Assembly (NCBI GenBank): GCA_900049755.1
Contig: LT160594.1
Span: 35,582-80,335, forward strand
From: Corynebacterium provencense
GTDB lineage: Bacteria > Actinomycetota > Actinomycetes > Mycobacteriales > Mycobacteriaceae
Reading direction: 5' to 3'
Length of the DNA stretch: 44,754 bases
Of this stretch, positions 25,596 to 33,606 are shown one piece after another (within the stretch, counting starts at the first letter, position 1; every line of letters begins with the position of its first letter). Made by a program: the position numbers and the translations under genes. Below the pieces are notes generated by a model that was given only the letters and a program-made list of their open reading frames with translations, had not been told where the DNA came from and did no database searches.

Positions 25596-25874
25596 TCAGG
25601 CCTGTGACGAGGTGCCGGTGAGTTCGGCGACACGGCGGCGAACCTGACCGGCCGGAGGGTTGGTGGAGTACGAACCGTCGGCGTACTTCACGGTGGGGAC
25701 GACCCTGTTGCCGTCGTTGACGGACTCGACCCAGGCCGCGGCGTCGGCGTCCTCCTCGACGTCGATCCGGGTGTAGGGGGTGCCGGTACGGTCGAGGTTC
25801 TCGACGAGGCGGGTGCAGAACGGGCACCAGGTGGTGGTGTACAGGGTGACAGCGGGAGCCGGAGCATCGGACAT
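25596..25874 (-). CDS. mrx1: Mycoredoxin (glutaredoxin-like)
   Basis: 92 residues with the thioredoxin/glutaredoxin fold: VTLYTTTWCPFCTRL holds the redox CxxC (CPFC), and RVVPTVKYADGSYSTNPP contains the cis-Pro (VPT) and the Asn-Pro loop. Mycoredoxins reduce mycothiol mixed disulfides using mycothiol as electron donor. Its place just downstream of folA-thyA matches C. glutamicum. ATG 25874 follows AAGGAG with a 6-nt gap; the start 15 nt upstream (MKEKSM) lacks such a site. Confidence 0.88.
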   Translation of the reverse strand: MSDAPAPAVTLYTTTWCPFCTRLVENLDRTGTPYTRIDVEEDADAAAWVESVNDGNRVVPTVKYADGSYSTNPPAGQVRRRVAELTGTSSQA

Positions 25875-25885
25875 GGATTTCTCCT

Positions 25886-26554
25886 TCACAGGGTTGTGCC
25901 GGTCGACCCGGAGGACCGGGCGGGGCGTGTACGGCGACCCCCGGTCGTCCGGGTGAACTCACAGATACGGTATCGCAGCGGGTGCTCTCCCGTGAGGGCG
26001 GTGCCGCGGGCGGAGTCCAGCCACGGACCGTCGGCCACCGTGAAGTCGGTTTCCGCCCGCATGTCCGGCGCCCGGACCGTGAACCTCTCCGGCGCGCCGC
26101 AGGCGATGTCGGTGACCACGACCCGTTCGGCGACCGGGACGCACTGCCGGTACACGTGGCCGCCGCCGAGAATCCACACCGTCGACACTCCCAGCTCGAG
26201 GGCGGACAGTCCGGCGGCGGTGACGGCGCCGGGCAGTGAGGTGTGCACGGTGGCTCCGGGTGCGTCGTAGGCGGCGTCCCGGCTGATGACGTGGTTGTCC
26301 CTGCCCGGCAGGGGACGGTACCGGGGGTCAAGGGCCTCCCAGGAGATCCGCCCCATCACCACAGGAGTTCCGAGAGTTGTCGTCTGGAAGTGTTTCAGGT
26401 CCTCCGGCAGGTACCAGGGCATGTCGGCGCCGTCGCCGATGACGCCGTCGGTGGTCTGGGCCCAGATCATGCCGATCTCCACCCCGTCGGGGAATCCGCC
26501 GAGATCGTCCCACGTGATCACGGGGCGGACGGTGAATGCCGGCTGCGTGCCCAT
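25886..26554 (-). CDS. folA: Dihydrofolate reductase
   Basis: 222 residues, longer than the usual 160-180. The core is clear: IGMIWAQTTDGVIGD, the substrate Asp in GADMPWYLPEDLKHFQ, TPVVMGRISWEAL, PLPGRDNHVISRD and VWILGGGHVYRQ. It reduces dihydrofolate to tetrahydrofolate with NADPH. The excess length is an N-terminal extension of about 25 residues and a basic Thr/Arg-rich tail. The ATG overlaps the thyA stop (TGATG), which fixes the start. Confidence 0.92.
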   Translation of the reverse strand: MGTQPAFTVRPVITWDDLGGFPDGVEIGMIWAQTTDGVIGDGADMPWYLPEDLKHFQTTTLGTPVVMGRISWEALDPRYRPLPGRDNHVISRDAAYDAPGATVHTSLPGAVTAAGLSALELGVSTVWILGGGHVYRQCVPVAERVVVTDIACGAPERFTVRAPDMRAETDFTVADGPWLDSARGTALTGEHPLRYRICEFTRTTGGRRTRPARSSGSTGTTL

Positions 26555-27390
26555 CAGACGGCCACCGGTGCCTTGATCCCGGGGTGCGGATCGTACCCGG
26601 TGACCTCGATGTCCCCGAAGTCGTAGGAGAAAATGTCCGGGGCGTGCTTCAGGTGCAGGGTGGGGTAGGGCCGGGGTGTGCGGGACAGCTGCAGCCGGAC
26701 CTGGTCGAGGTGGTTGTCGTAGATGTGGCAGTCGCCACCGGTCCAGACGAACTCCCCGACATCCAGACCGGCCTGCTGGGCGAACATATGGGTCAGGATC
26801 GCGTAGGAGGCGATGTTGAACGGGACGCCGAGGAACATGTCGGCACTGCGCTGGTAGAGCTGGCAGGACAGCTTCCCGTCGGCGACGTAGAGCTGGAACA
26901 GCAGGTGGCACGGGGGCAACGCCATGCTGCCCAGTTCCGAGACATTCCAGGCGGAGACAATGTTGCGCCGTGAGTCCGGGTTGGTTTTCAGGGTCTCGAG
27001 TGCGGCACTGATCTGGTCGATGTGCCGGCCGTCGGGTGTCGGCCAGCTCCGCCACTGCACCCCGTACACGGGTCCGAGGTCGCCGTCGGTGTCCGCCCAC
27101 TCGTCCCAGATGCTCACACCGTGATCGTGCAGCCAGGCGATGTTGGAATCCCCCCGGAGGAACCAGAGCAGTTCCCCGACGACCGAGTGAAGGTGCACTT
27201 TCTTGGTGGTGACCAGGGGGAAACCCTCCGCCAGGTTGAACCGCATCTGACGGGCGAACAGGCTGCGGGTGCCGGTCCCCGTCCGGTCGTCCTTGTGGAC
27301 GCCGTGGTCCAGGATCTCGCGGAGGAGATCTTCGTAGGGGGTGGGAACCGTACGCCCGGAGGATGCGCCTGGAGGGGTGGTGGAACTCAT
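26554..27390 (-). CDS. thyA: Thymidylate synthase
   Basis: 278 residues. The family motifs are [30 protein letters not shown], the catalytic Cys in [13 protein letters not shown], the [18 protein letters not shown] dUMP-binding segment and [10 protein letters not shown]. It makes dTMP from dUMP and methylene-tetrahydrofolate, producing the dihydrofolate that FolA recycles. ATG 27390 was chosen because the TATCCT -10 box ends 7 nt before it; the GTG at 27396 lies next to that box. Confidence 0.95.
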   Translation of the reverse strand: MSSTTPPGASSGRTVPTPYEDLLREILDHGVHKDDRTGTGTRSLFARQMRFNLAEGFPLVTTKKVHLHSVVGELLWFLRGDSNIAWLHDHGVSIWDEWADTDGDLGPVYGVQWRSWPTPDGRHIDQISAALETLKTNPDSRRNIVSAWNVSELGSMALPPCHLLFQLYVADGKLSCQLYQRSADMFLGVPFNIASYAILTHMFAQQAGLDVGEFVWTGGDCHIYDNHLDQVRLQLSRTPRPYPTLHLKHAPDIFSYDFGDIEVTGYDPHPGIKAPVAV

Positions 27391-27403
27391 GCCCACCAGG
27401 ATA
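27391..27403 (-). promoter_or_regulatory. -10 box for leaderless thyA
   Basis: TATCCT (27403-27398 on the minus strand) is followed after 7 nt by the ATG of thyA. No good -35 box is seen. Confidence 0.45.
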
Positions 27404-27488
27404 GGACAACAGGACGGCGCAAGGTTCCGTCACGGTGGCTGTACGGCTGCTGTCACCGTGGCTGGCACCGTGGATGCCACTGCGGCCG

Positions 27489-28175
27489 TCACTGCGGCTG
27501 TGGCGGTCGGGCCACAGGTCCGGTGTACTCGGGCCACCTGGGGGCGACCACGGCGAGATGGTCGAGGAAGAAGTCCACGGTACTCCTCCACTGCCGTCGT
27601 GACGCCTCGGTCAGGCTCTCCCCGTCGGTGAGTGGTTCGTCGTCCGGTCCCCTGAAGACCCGGGCACCGGGACTGTCACGGTCCCGGAGGAATTCCGCCA
27701 GCTGCCGCTGGAGGTGGGCTACAGCAGATGTGGTCAGGTCAGTGATGTACATCAGGGAGAACACCGACTGCCTCCATGTGAAACCGAACTCACTCAACTG
27801 CGTCAGAAATTGATCTGTCACAGGAAAGACGGCGCGAAGTGACCGGGTCTGCGAGGTGAACACCGCCTCCAGGTAGGGGTACCTGGTGAACATGTCCCAT
27901 GCACTGTCAGCGACTGTGCCGAGAAATTCTCTCCAGTCTTCGCAGTGAGGAGGATCTGTGACCCGGGAGGAAATTTTCCGGAGGCAGGCCTCCAGAAGAT
28001 CATCGCGGGAACTGAAACACCGGTACAGTGCGGGGCTGGTGATTCCGAGCTTTTCAGCCACCGCCGCCATCGTGAAAGTTGACACCCCGATATCCAGGGC
28101 CGCTTCCACGGCATCTTCCGGACTGAATTTCGACGGGCGTCCCCGTCGTGGTCCGGTGCTGGTTGGTCTTCCCAT
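27489..28175 (-). CDS. TetR-family regulator (left end of island)
   Basis: 228 residues. An N-terminal TetR helix-turn-helix (GRPSKFSPEDAVEAALDIG, FTMAAVAEKLGITSPALYRCF) is followed by a ligand domain of about 150 residues with no clear family assignment. It shares length, domain plan and phrases such as FGFTWRQSVFSLMY with the second TetR gene at 33603-34214 (GFSPRRSYSVASLL), so the two are probably distant paralogues. It is the first gene of the accessory island next to thyA. A candidate operator lies at 28452-28477. Confidence 0.85.
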   Translation of the reverse strand: MGRPTSTGPRRGRPSKFSPEDAVEAALDIGVSTFTMAAVAEKLGITSPALYRCFSSRDDLLEACLRKISSRVTDPPHCEDWREFLGTVADSAWDMFTRYPYLEAVFTSQTRSLRAVFPVTDQFLTQLSEFGFTWRQSVFSLMYITDLTTSAVAHLQRQLAEFLRDRDSPGARVFRGPDDEPLTDGESLTEASRRQWRSTVDFFLDHLAVVAPRWPEYTGPVARPPQPQ

Positions 28176-28222
28176 GGTTGTCAGAGAGTACGCCTGTCGT
28201 TTTCATCTGTGGGACAGAAGAT

Positions 28223-28251
28223 GGACCGGGCTCCCGCAGGGAACCCGGTCC
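28223..28251 (-). terminator. Terminator of the 32-residue peptide gene
   Basis: GGACCGGG and CCCGGTCC enclose an inner TCCC-GCA-GGGA hairpin, making a stem of 12 pairs with one mismatch. It lies about 60 bp after the stop of the small gene. The U-tract is poor. Confidence 0.5.
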
Positions 28252-28311
28252 AGGTCTGGTGCGACAGTATCTGCACTTTCGGCGAATCTGGTTGAGAATC
28301 GCCTTCAGATG

Positions 28312-28410
28312 TCAGATGAGGGAACCGGCGATGCCGCCGACGAGGCCGAGCAGGCCGGTGACCAGAAGTCCGAGAGTGCCGCCGAGTCCGACAAGAAGTC
28401 CACCGAGCAT
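28312..28410 (-). CDS. 32-residue uncharged Gly/Leu peptide
   Basis: ATG at 28410 follows AGAAAGGATCTACC, a good ribosome site. The product has no charged residue at all: it starts MLGGLLVGLGGTLGLLVTG and ends GGIAGSLI, with Gly at every third or fourth position (11 of 32). Such a Gly-zipper helix should insert in or associate with a membrane. No signal peptide is needed. It resembles in size and character the short porin peptides (PorA/PorH) of the corynebacterial outer membrane or a bacteriocin-like peptide, without clear homology. Promoter-side inverted repeat and downstream hairpin support a real transcription unit. Confidence 0.6.
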   Translation of the reverse strand: MLGGLLVGLGGTLGLLVTGLLGLVGGIAGSLI

Positions 28411-28451
28411 GGTAGATCCTTTCTGTAGATATGAATGATGAAGGGAAAAGA

Positions 28452-28477
28452 GCAGTAAAAACATGATCAATTACTGC
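28452..28477. promoter_or_regulatory. Operator-like inverted repeat
   Basis: GCAGTAA and TTACTGC form perfect 7-bp arms around a 12-bp centre that contains TGATCA. Size and symmetry fit a TetR-family operator; the site lies about 40 bp upstream of the small peptide gene. Confidence 0.5.
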
Positions 28478-28964
28478 ATGGAGGAGTTTCCCAGACGGGC
28501 GGAATCTGTACAAGTGGATAGTTGACGCAGGTCTGTCCTCGGGGGTGCATCGGGAAGATGTTTGAATTCACTGTTGTCGAGGTTGTTGCCCTGTCAAGGG
28601 GTAAGTGTCGACAAGTTCAGGGGTGTCAGGGAAAAGGGTCCCACGGTAGTGGGGTGACCCCCTTGAGGGGGTGGTACGCAAACTGAAGGATAATAAAGTA
28701 ATCACTACCGGTGTGGAGATGCCGATCGTGAATGGCGGTATTTCGGGAGTGGGGCGACGGACGCGGTCACCGAAGTAGCGGCGAGTAGCTCTTCCGTTAC
28801 CCATGAATGGTGTGGAAGGGATTCATCTTCCGGTGCGGTGAAAACGGCTCGGCAACTTCCGCGTAGTTTACTATTGTTGGATTATATTCTGGTGCACCGG
28901 AGATACGGGGGTAAATAGTTCGGGCTGTAACTTCCGCGTGCTGGCCTGTCTGGTCGAACAGGGC

Positions 28965-28976
28965 GATAATGCGCGG
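28965..28976 (+). promoter_or_regulatory. -10 box of the leaderless sortase gene
   Basis: GATAAT (28965-28970) is followed after 6 nt by the GTG at 28977. No strong -35 box is present, which fits a need for an activator. Confidence 0.5.
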
Positions 28977-29813
28977 GTGGCGAAGCACAGTGCGGAGAGA
29001 AAGAGCGAGTCGGGCTCTGACGCACAACGGAGAACTCCGACCTTCGCTTCGGTCACGGGGGAACTGCTTCTGACTCTCGGCGTCATTGTGGCCCTTTTCG
29101 TCGTCTACCAGGTCTGGTGGACGGACATTGGGGCCGGGAAACTGCAGTCCCAGGCGTCCGGGGACCTGGAGCGGCAGTGGGCGGACGAGAATCCTCGCCC
29201 ACTGACCCGCGATGCGGAAGGTGCCGCTTTCGCACGCATGTTCATCCCCTCGTTCGGCCCGGACTTCAGTTACGCGGTGGTGCAGGGGACGTCCGATGAC
29301 GCCCTGGACCGGGGTCCCGGGCACTACGTGGACACTCAGCTGCCGGGACAGCCGGGGAACTTCGCGGTGGCCGGACACAGGGTGGGGCGCGGTGCCCCTT
29401 TCAATGATCTGGGACGCCTCGGCACCTGTGACGCGGTGGTGGTGGAGACAGCGACAACCTGGTACATCTACCGGGTCCTGCCGGTCGAGGATGATCCCGG
29501 TACCGATCCGGTGCAGCGTAGGGAGGCCGCGTCGGAGTGTCTCGGGGAAGCTGCTGCCACAGAGGTCTCCACCGGGCGGTACCGGGGACTGTCGGGCAGC
29601 CACGTGACCGACCCGCAGGACATCGGAGTGCTTCAGCCGGTACCGGGGTCCGGGTCAACGGAGGTCGCGGCGGGCGATCTTCCGTTGCTGACACTGACGA
29701 CCTGTCATCCCCAGTTCTCCAACCGGGAGCGGCTGATCGTCCACGCGGTACTGGAACGGTCCGAGGACCGGCAACCGGAGTCAGTCCCTGCTGAACTGTC
29801 CGGGGAGGTGTGA
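28977..29813 (+). CDS. Class E sortase
   Basis: 278 residues. A basic N-terminus is followed by one transmembrane segment (LLLTLGVIVALFVVYQVWW, about residues 35-53) and an extracytoplasmic sortase domain. The catalytic His is in FAVAGHRVGRG, the Cys in LTLTTCHPQFSNRERL, and the Arg shortly after it (NRER). Class E sortases join LAxTG proteins to peptidoglycan, and the adhesin encoded two genes downstream ends in LANTG. The GTG at 28977 is 6 nt after a GATAAT box; GTG 28938 upstream would add a cytosolic extension. The next gene begins 1 bp after the stop. Confidence 0.9.
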   Translation: MAKHSAERKSESGSDAQRRTPTFASVTGELLLTLGVIVALFVVYQVWWTDIGAGKLQSQASGDLERQWADENPRPLTRDAEGAAFARMFIPSFGPDFSYAVVQGTSDDALDRGPGHYVDTQLPGQPGNFAVAGHRVGRGAPFNDLGRLGTCDAVVVETATTWYIYRVLPVEDDPGTDPVQRREAASECLGEAAATEVSTGRYRGLSGSHVTDPQDIGVLQPVPGSGSTEVAAGDLPLLTLTTCHPQFSNRERLIVHAVLERSEDRQPESVPAELSGEV

Positions 29814-29814
29814 C

Positions 29815-29979
29815 ATGTACGGCTGGATCTGGCGACATCTTCCGGGGCCACTTCTGTTCCGGATACTGACTGCAACTGCCGTCGCAATCGGTGTTTTCTT
29901 TCTGCTCATGGAAGTTGTTTTTCCGTGGGTGGAGACTCTCATGCCTTACGGGGACGTTTCAGTCGGCGAGGCCGGTTAA
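29815..29979 (+). CDS. Small membrane protein paired with class E sortase
   Basis: 54 residues. MYGWIWRHLPGP is followed by one hydrophobic segment (about 13-32) and VVFPWVETLMPYGDVSVG. Short proteins with this W-R-H-L-P-G-P and V-F-P-W-V-E pattern are encoded beside class E sortases in many actinobacteria; their role is unknown, probably sortase assembly or substrate handover. Start and stop are fixed by the 1-bp gap after the sortase. A copy of the island motif begins one base after its stop codon's first base. Confidence 0.8.
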   Translation: MYGWIWRHLPGPLLFRILTATAVAIGVFFLLMEVVFPWVETLMPYGDVSVGEAG

Positions 29980-29991
29980 TTACGGGGTGAA
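29980..29991 (+). promoter_or_regulatory. Island motif TTACGGGGTGAA upstream of the adhesin
   Basis: The 12-mer is identical to one upstream of the second TetR gene (34319-34308, minus strand). A shorter TTACGGGG copy lies 34 bp upstream at 29946-29953 inside the small membrane protein gene. A promoter TTGAAG (30019-30024) / TAGCGT (30040-30045) with a short 15-bp spacer follows. Confidence 0.45.
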
Positions 29992-30137
29992 TTATCCGAA
30001 GTCGGGGGGCGTAACTAATTGAAGTCCAATATGTGCTACTAGCGTACCTCGGGTTGACTGTCCCCACACTGCGTGGAGGTGCGAAGTGGGTCAGTGGATC
30101 TGCACAACTGAAAATGCTCGGAAAGGTAGCACAAATA

Positions 30138-32702
30138 ATGGGAAATAATAGTCTGACACCGGTGCGGGGGAGGCGCGGGCTCCGCAGGTTATCCGGGGCG
30201 GCGCTGGCAGCGGCGGTGGTCACTGCTCTGACAGTGACCGTCACACCGGCGGGAGCGGAACCGGATGCGGCTGCCGGTGCAGCCACCGGCACCCCCTACA
30301 ATCCGCTCGCCACATACACCGGCTTCAACGTCGTGTCCCTCGGTGATCTCCACATCACCGCCGAGAGTGAAGGGCCTGTCGCCGTCGGCGGCAAGTTCAG
30401 CTTCACTGGCAGTCAGACCATTGTGAAGCAGGCCGGCGCTCCCGCCGCGTTGGTGGTCAAGGGTGGTGTGGACTGGACGAAGAGTACCGGAAACCACCAG
30501 GTGAACCTGGACAAGAGTGCCACCGGTCAGCCGCTGTCCGTCGAGATGAGCGGTACCACTGCGCGTGATACGGACGAAAACGGTAAGTCACAGAACCTGC
30601 GCCTGGTGAAGGACGGCGCGCCTTACGGTTCTGAACCGAGGATCAGCCTCAACGCCGGAGGCTACCAGGCTGCTGACACCGGCTATGACGCGGCACAGTA
30701 CGATTCCCTGTTCGACCGGAGCTCCGCTGAAGCTGTGTCCGAGGGGCTCGCTGATGCAGGCGATAAGGTGTGCGCGGCCGGTGACGTCATCAAGAAGGCT
30801 GAAGGCCAGAACAACCTGCCTGAGGGGACAGAGCCACCCGCATATCTCATGCAGGGGAATTCGGCATGGATCTGGCTGAAGAAGGGCCAGCAGAACATCC
30901 TGAACCTCACGGCAGACGAGCTTGCGGACATCCGCGAGTTCAACTTCCGGGACGGAGTACTTCCGTCTGCGGATACGCCGCTGTTCATCAACGTTACGGG
31001 TGAGGAGGTGACCCTCAACCTCCATGCGGGCGACGGTAGCACCGCGCCCTACACCCTGTGGAACTTCCCGGACGCGACCACGGTGAGACAGGAGGGCGAC
31101 TCGATCGACGGTTCGGTGCTGGCACCGAAGGCCCACCTCCAGAAGGATCACGCCAATATCGAGGGCAACATCATCGTCGCCTCGGGCGACATGGGAGGGT
31201 CCGAGCAGCACTACCTGCCCTTCGCAGGGAAGTTCACCCCGTGTGAGGATGACGGGCAGGCGGTTGACCCGACGATCTCGACGTCGGCAGAAGTCACCGC
31301 GGGCCAGGTCGAAGGCTCGCAGAAGACGGTGTCTGCAAAGGGCGGGACCATCACGGACACCGTCACGTTCGCAGGTCTCAGGCCGGAGACCGAGTACACG
31401 ATGAGTGGCGAACTGGCGGCCCAGGACGGTACGCCGACCGGCATACGGCAGGCGGTGACCTTCACCACGGCTGCCGCGAAGGAGGGGGAGTCCACCGTTG
31501 AGGGAAGCGTTGCGCTTACCTACACTGTCAGCGCGGAACAGGCGCAGAAGTACGCGGGACAGTCGCTCGTGGTAGCCGAGCAGCTCGCACTGGGTGCCGA
31601 GGTTGTCGCAAAGCACACGGACCTCAACGACAAAGCACAGACTTTCGTGATTGCTGACGAACCCACGGTCCCGACCAAGCCGACGGAGCCGAGCACGACG
31701 GAGCCGACTGAGCCTGGCACGACGGAGCCGACTGAGCCTGGCACGACGGAGCCGACTGAGCCTGGCACGACGGAGCCGACTGAGCCTGGCACGACGGAGC
31801 CGACTGAGCCTGGCACGACGGAGCCGACTGAGCCTGGCACGACGGAGCCGACTGAGCCTGGCACGACGGAGCCGACTGAGCCGAGCACGACGGAGCCGAC
31901 TGAGCCGAGCACGACGGAGCCGACTGAGCCGAGCACGACGGAGCCGACGGAGCCGAGCACGACGGAGCCGACTGAGCCGAGCACGACGGAGCCGACTGAG
32001 CCGGGCACGACCGAGCCCAGCACTCCGAGTACGACGGAGCCGAGCACGCCCAGCACGACCGAGCCGACTGAGCCTGGCACACCGGACGAGCCGACTACCG
32101 GCATCGAACTGGTGAAGAAGGTCACCGGCGACCGGGCTGCCGATGTTGAGTCTGATCCCCATGCCGCGTTCGAGGTCCAGCTGTCCTGGAAGGGCAGTGA
32201 CGGCATCGAATCATTCAAGAAGGTGACGGTCACCCCGGGTGAGCCGGTCGATATCTCCGACCTTCCCCACGGCGTGGAGATCACCCTCACCGAGACAAAT
32301 GCTTCTTCCTCGGCCAACGGCGTGCTGTGGTCTGACATCGTGTGGTCCGGTGAAGGCGTGAAAGACGAGAGCGGACACTCGAGGCAGGGCACTGTCACCC
32401 TCGACGAAAACAAGGTTGCAAAAGTCACCCTGGACAACGTCACGGCTGACAGAGACTGCCAGATCGTCATTCCTCTCTTCCCCGAGAACCCGACCACACC
32501 TGTGACTCCGGTCAACCCGGATTCTCCCCAGGCAGAGGACGTCACCTACTCGGTCGTGAACCCCGGTGACGGTGGATCCGGCTCCACCGGCGGCAGCTCA
32601 CTGGCCAACACCGGCGCCAGCGTCGCGGGACTGGGCGCTCTGGCCGTGATCCTCGTCGGCGGCGGGGCATGGCTGGTGATGAGGAGCCGTCGCGAAGCCT
32701 GA
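30138..32702 (+). CDS. LANTG-anchored surface adhesin with choice-of-anchor A, VaFE and DUF5979 domains
   Basis: 854 residues. The signal peptide (1-40) ends in TPAGA. Residues about 45-365 are a choice-of-anchor A domain (NPLATYTGFNVVSLGDLHI, GPVAVGGKFSF, SVLAPKAHLQ, NIEGNIIVASGD). Residues about 375-505 are a VaFE repeat with the KHTDLNDKAQTF motif, expected to form a Thr-Gln ester bond that stiffens the domain. Residues about 515-650 are a proline-rich stalk of TEPTEP(G/S)T units. A DUF5979 domain follows (about 653-770), then LANTG (822-826), a hydrophobic helix and RSRREA. Sortase would anchor it to the wall. ATG 30138 follows GAAAGG and gives a clean signal peptide; ATG 30114 is an alternative. 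Confidence 0.9.
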   Translation: MGNNSLTPVRGRRGLRRLSGAALAAAVVTALTVTVTPAGAEPDAAAGAATGTPYNPLATYTGFNVVSLGDLHITAESEGPVAVGGKFSFTGSQTIVKQAGAPAALVVKGGVDWTKSTGNHQVNLDKSATGQPLSVEMSGTTARDTDENGKSQNLRLVKDGAPYGSEPRISLNAGGYQAADTGYDAAQYDSLFDRSSAEAVSEGLADAGDKVCAAGDVIKKAEGQNNLPEGTEPPAYLMQGNSAWIWLKKGQQNILNLTADELADIREFNFRDGVLPSADTPLFINVTGEEVTLNLHAGDGSTAPYTLWNFPDATTVRQEGDSIDGSVLAPKAHLQKDHANIEGNIIVASGDMGGSEQHYLPFAGKFTPCEDDGQAVDPTISTSAEVTAGQVEGSQKTVSAKGGTITDTVTFAGLRPETEYTMSGELAAQDGTPTGIRQAVTFTTAAAKEGESTVEGSVALTYTVSAEQAQKYAGQSLVVAEQLALGAEVVAKHTDLNDKAQTFVIADEPTVPTKPTEPSTTEPTEPGTTEPTEPGTTEPTEPGTTEPTEPGTTEPTEPGTTEPTEPGTTEPTEPGTTEPTEPSTTEPTEPSTTEPTEPSTTEPTEPSTTEPTEPSTTEPTEPGTTEPSTPSTTEPSTPSTTEPTEPGTPDEPTTGIELVKKVTGDRAADVESDPHAAFEVQLSWKGSDGIESFKKVTVTPGEPVDISDLPHGVEITLTETNASSSANGVLWSDIVWSGEGVKDESGHSRQGTVTLDENKVAKVTLDNVTADRDCQIVIPLFPENPTTPVTPVNPDSPQAEDVTYSVVNPGDGGSGSTGGSSLANTGASVAGLGALAVILVGGGAWLVMRSRREA
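31690..32010 (+). repeat. 24-bp tandem repeat coding the TEPTEP(G/S)T stalk
   Basis: Thirteen octapeptide units follow one another: seven TEPTEPGT, five TEPTEPST and one more TEPTEPGT. The first seven DNA copies are nearly identical (ACGACGGAGCCGACTGAGCC followed by TGGC), which points to recent expansion. Degenerate TEPSTPST units follow to about 32095. Confidence 0.92.
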
Positions 32703-32777
32703 CCGACGGCTCCGGCATCCGGGGCCTCCGTATCTCCCGCCGTTTGAGGTGGGAAGGCGGTGCCCCTGAATACCGTT

Positions 32778-32830
32778 GACCTCCCTGCCGGTGACCACGG
32801 ATCAGTGCCGTGGTCACCGGCGGGGAGGTC
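32778..32830. terminator. 23-bp stem hairpin between convergent adhesin and DUF2020 genes
   Basis: Two 23-nt arms (32778-32800 and 32808-32830) pair fully except for one G-T, around a 7-nt loop ATCAGTG. The stem begins GACCTCCC and includes GGTGACCACGG. No U-tract follows on either strand, yet the position between converging genes fits a bidirectional terminator. Confidence 0.6.
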
Positions 32831-32985
32831 TCTGCTGTGTGTACCGGGGGGCAGCAGCATGTGCGTGTACCCGCAGGCCACGGTGTCGGCACGGAGTCGG
32901 GAACTGGCCCGTTTGATCGGGCATGGTCGGGTGGCAGGTCCGCCAGCCCGTCAGGGGGTGTATGGAACGGTGAACCCCCGGCTGC

Positions 32986-33606
32986 TCAGAGTCCGAGACG
33001 GCTGATGGTCTCTTCCGCCAGTCGCTGGGCTTTCACCGACTGGTCCTGGGTCGTGTTCACCACAACAGCCACGTTGTCGCGGTAGACCGCGTACACCGCG
33101 CCGCCGCCGGGAACCCCGTACTCACTGTCAGAACTGCCGCCACGACCTCCCGACCACCCCTCCGGCTGCGTCGCTTTCGTCGTGGAGTCCACAGGTGCGG
33201 CGTGGTTCACTTCGTCCACCGCGGCGCTGTGGGTCGTCATGGTCCGGACCCGGACAACGGCCTGGGGAATTTCACCGTAAGACCAGAAAACGCAGGCAGG
33301 CGGGTCGAACCTCTGGTCCAGGGATGTTCCTGTCCACCGCTCGCCGGTGGACTGTTCGACTTCGCCGCCGTCGAGGTAGGGGCAGACGGCGTCCCGTGGG
33401 CCGGTGAGGTCCGCCGCTTCGCCGACCGGAAGTTCGGAGCCCGTGACCGCGGGCCAGGTTGTCTCGTACCCCTGCCCCGTTCCGGATGAGAGTTCCGATG
33501 CCGGCACGGCTGTTTCCTGTGCGGCAGGGGAGGAGTGTGAACAGGCCGTGGCAAGAGTGAGAGCGGCGGCAGAGATGACGTGAAGGAAAGCCTGGTGGAC
33601 TCTCAT
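32986..33606 (-). CDS. DUF2020-like lipoprotein
   Basis: 206 residues. A signal peptide ends with LTLATAC, a slightly unusual lipobox, so lipidation at Cys 22 is probable. The mature part has two Cys (AVCPYLDGG and PPACVFWSYG) and the strings FDPPACVFWSYG, NHAAPVDSTTKA, EGWSGGRGG and DNVAVVVNTTQDQSVKAQRLAEE typical of DUF2020 proteins of corynebacteria; function unknown. The ATG overlaps the TetR stop by 4 bp (ATGA), so it is translationally coupled to that regulator. It could serve as an envelope sensor or effector for the island. Confidence 0.78.
   Translation of the reverse strand: MRVHQAFLHVISAAALTLATACSHSSPAAQETAVPASELSSGTGQGYETTWPAVTGSELPVGEAADLTGPRDAVCPYLDGGEVEQSTGERWTGTSLDQRFDPPACVFWSYGEIPQAVVRVRTMTTHSAAVDEVNHAAPVDSTTKATQPEGWSGGRGGSSDSEYGVPGGGAVYAVYRDNVAVVVNTTQDQSVKAQRLAEETISRLGL

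Larger units (their letters stand above)
28411..28976. other. 566-bp AT-richer intergenic region between the small peptide gene and the sortase gene
   Basis: It contains the operator-like repeat at 28452-28477, a hairpin ACCCCC-TTGA-GGGGGT (28657-28672), the direct repeat AACTTCCGCGT at 28854-28864 and 28929-28939, and a degenerate copy of the island motif (ATACGGGGGTAA, 28903-28914). No convincing gene is seen; a minus-strand frame at 28568-28804 lacks start signals and recognisable sequence. Confidence 0.5.

Noticed and set aside
28568..28804. 78-codon minus-strand frame in the island intergenic region
   Set aside because: No ribosome site, no hydrophobic or conserved pattern, and it overlaps likely regulatory DNA.
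31690..32010. CRISPR array
   Set aside because: The repeats are directly adjacent 24-bp units without spacers and code for the adhesin stalk.
30588..32162. 524-codon minus-strand frame with Arg-Leu repeats
   Set aside because: The repeats are the antisense reading of the TEPTEPGT stalk of the adhesin, not a separate protein.
32760..33005. 81-codon plus-strand frame after the adhesin
   Set aside because: It runs through the 23-bp hairpin and into the DUF2020 gene from the opposite side; no start signal.
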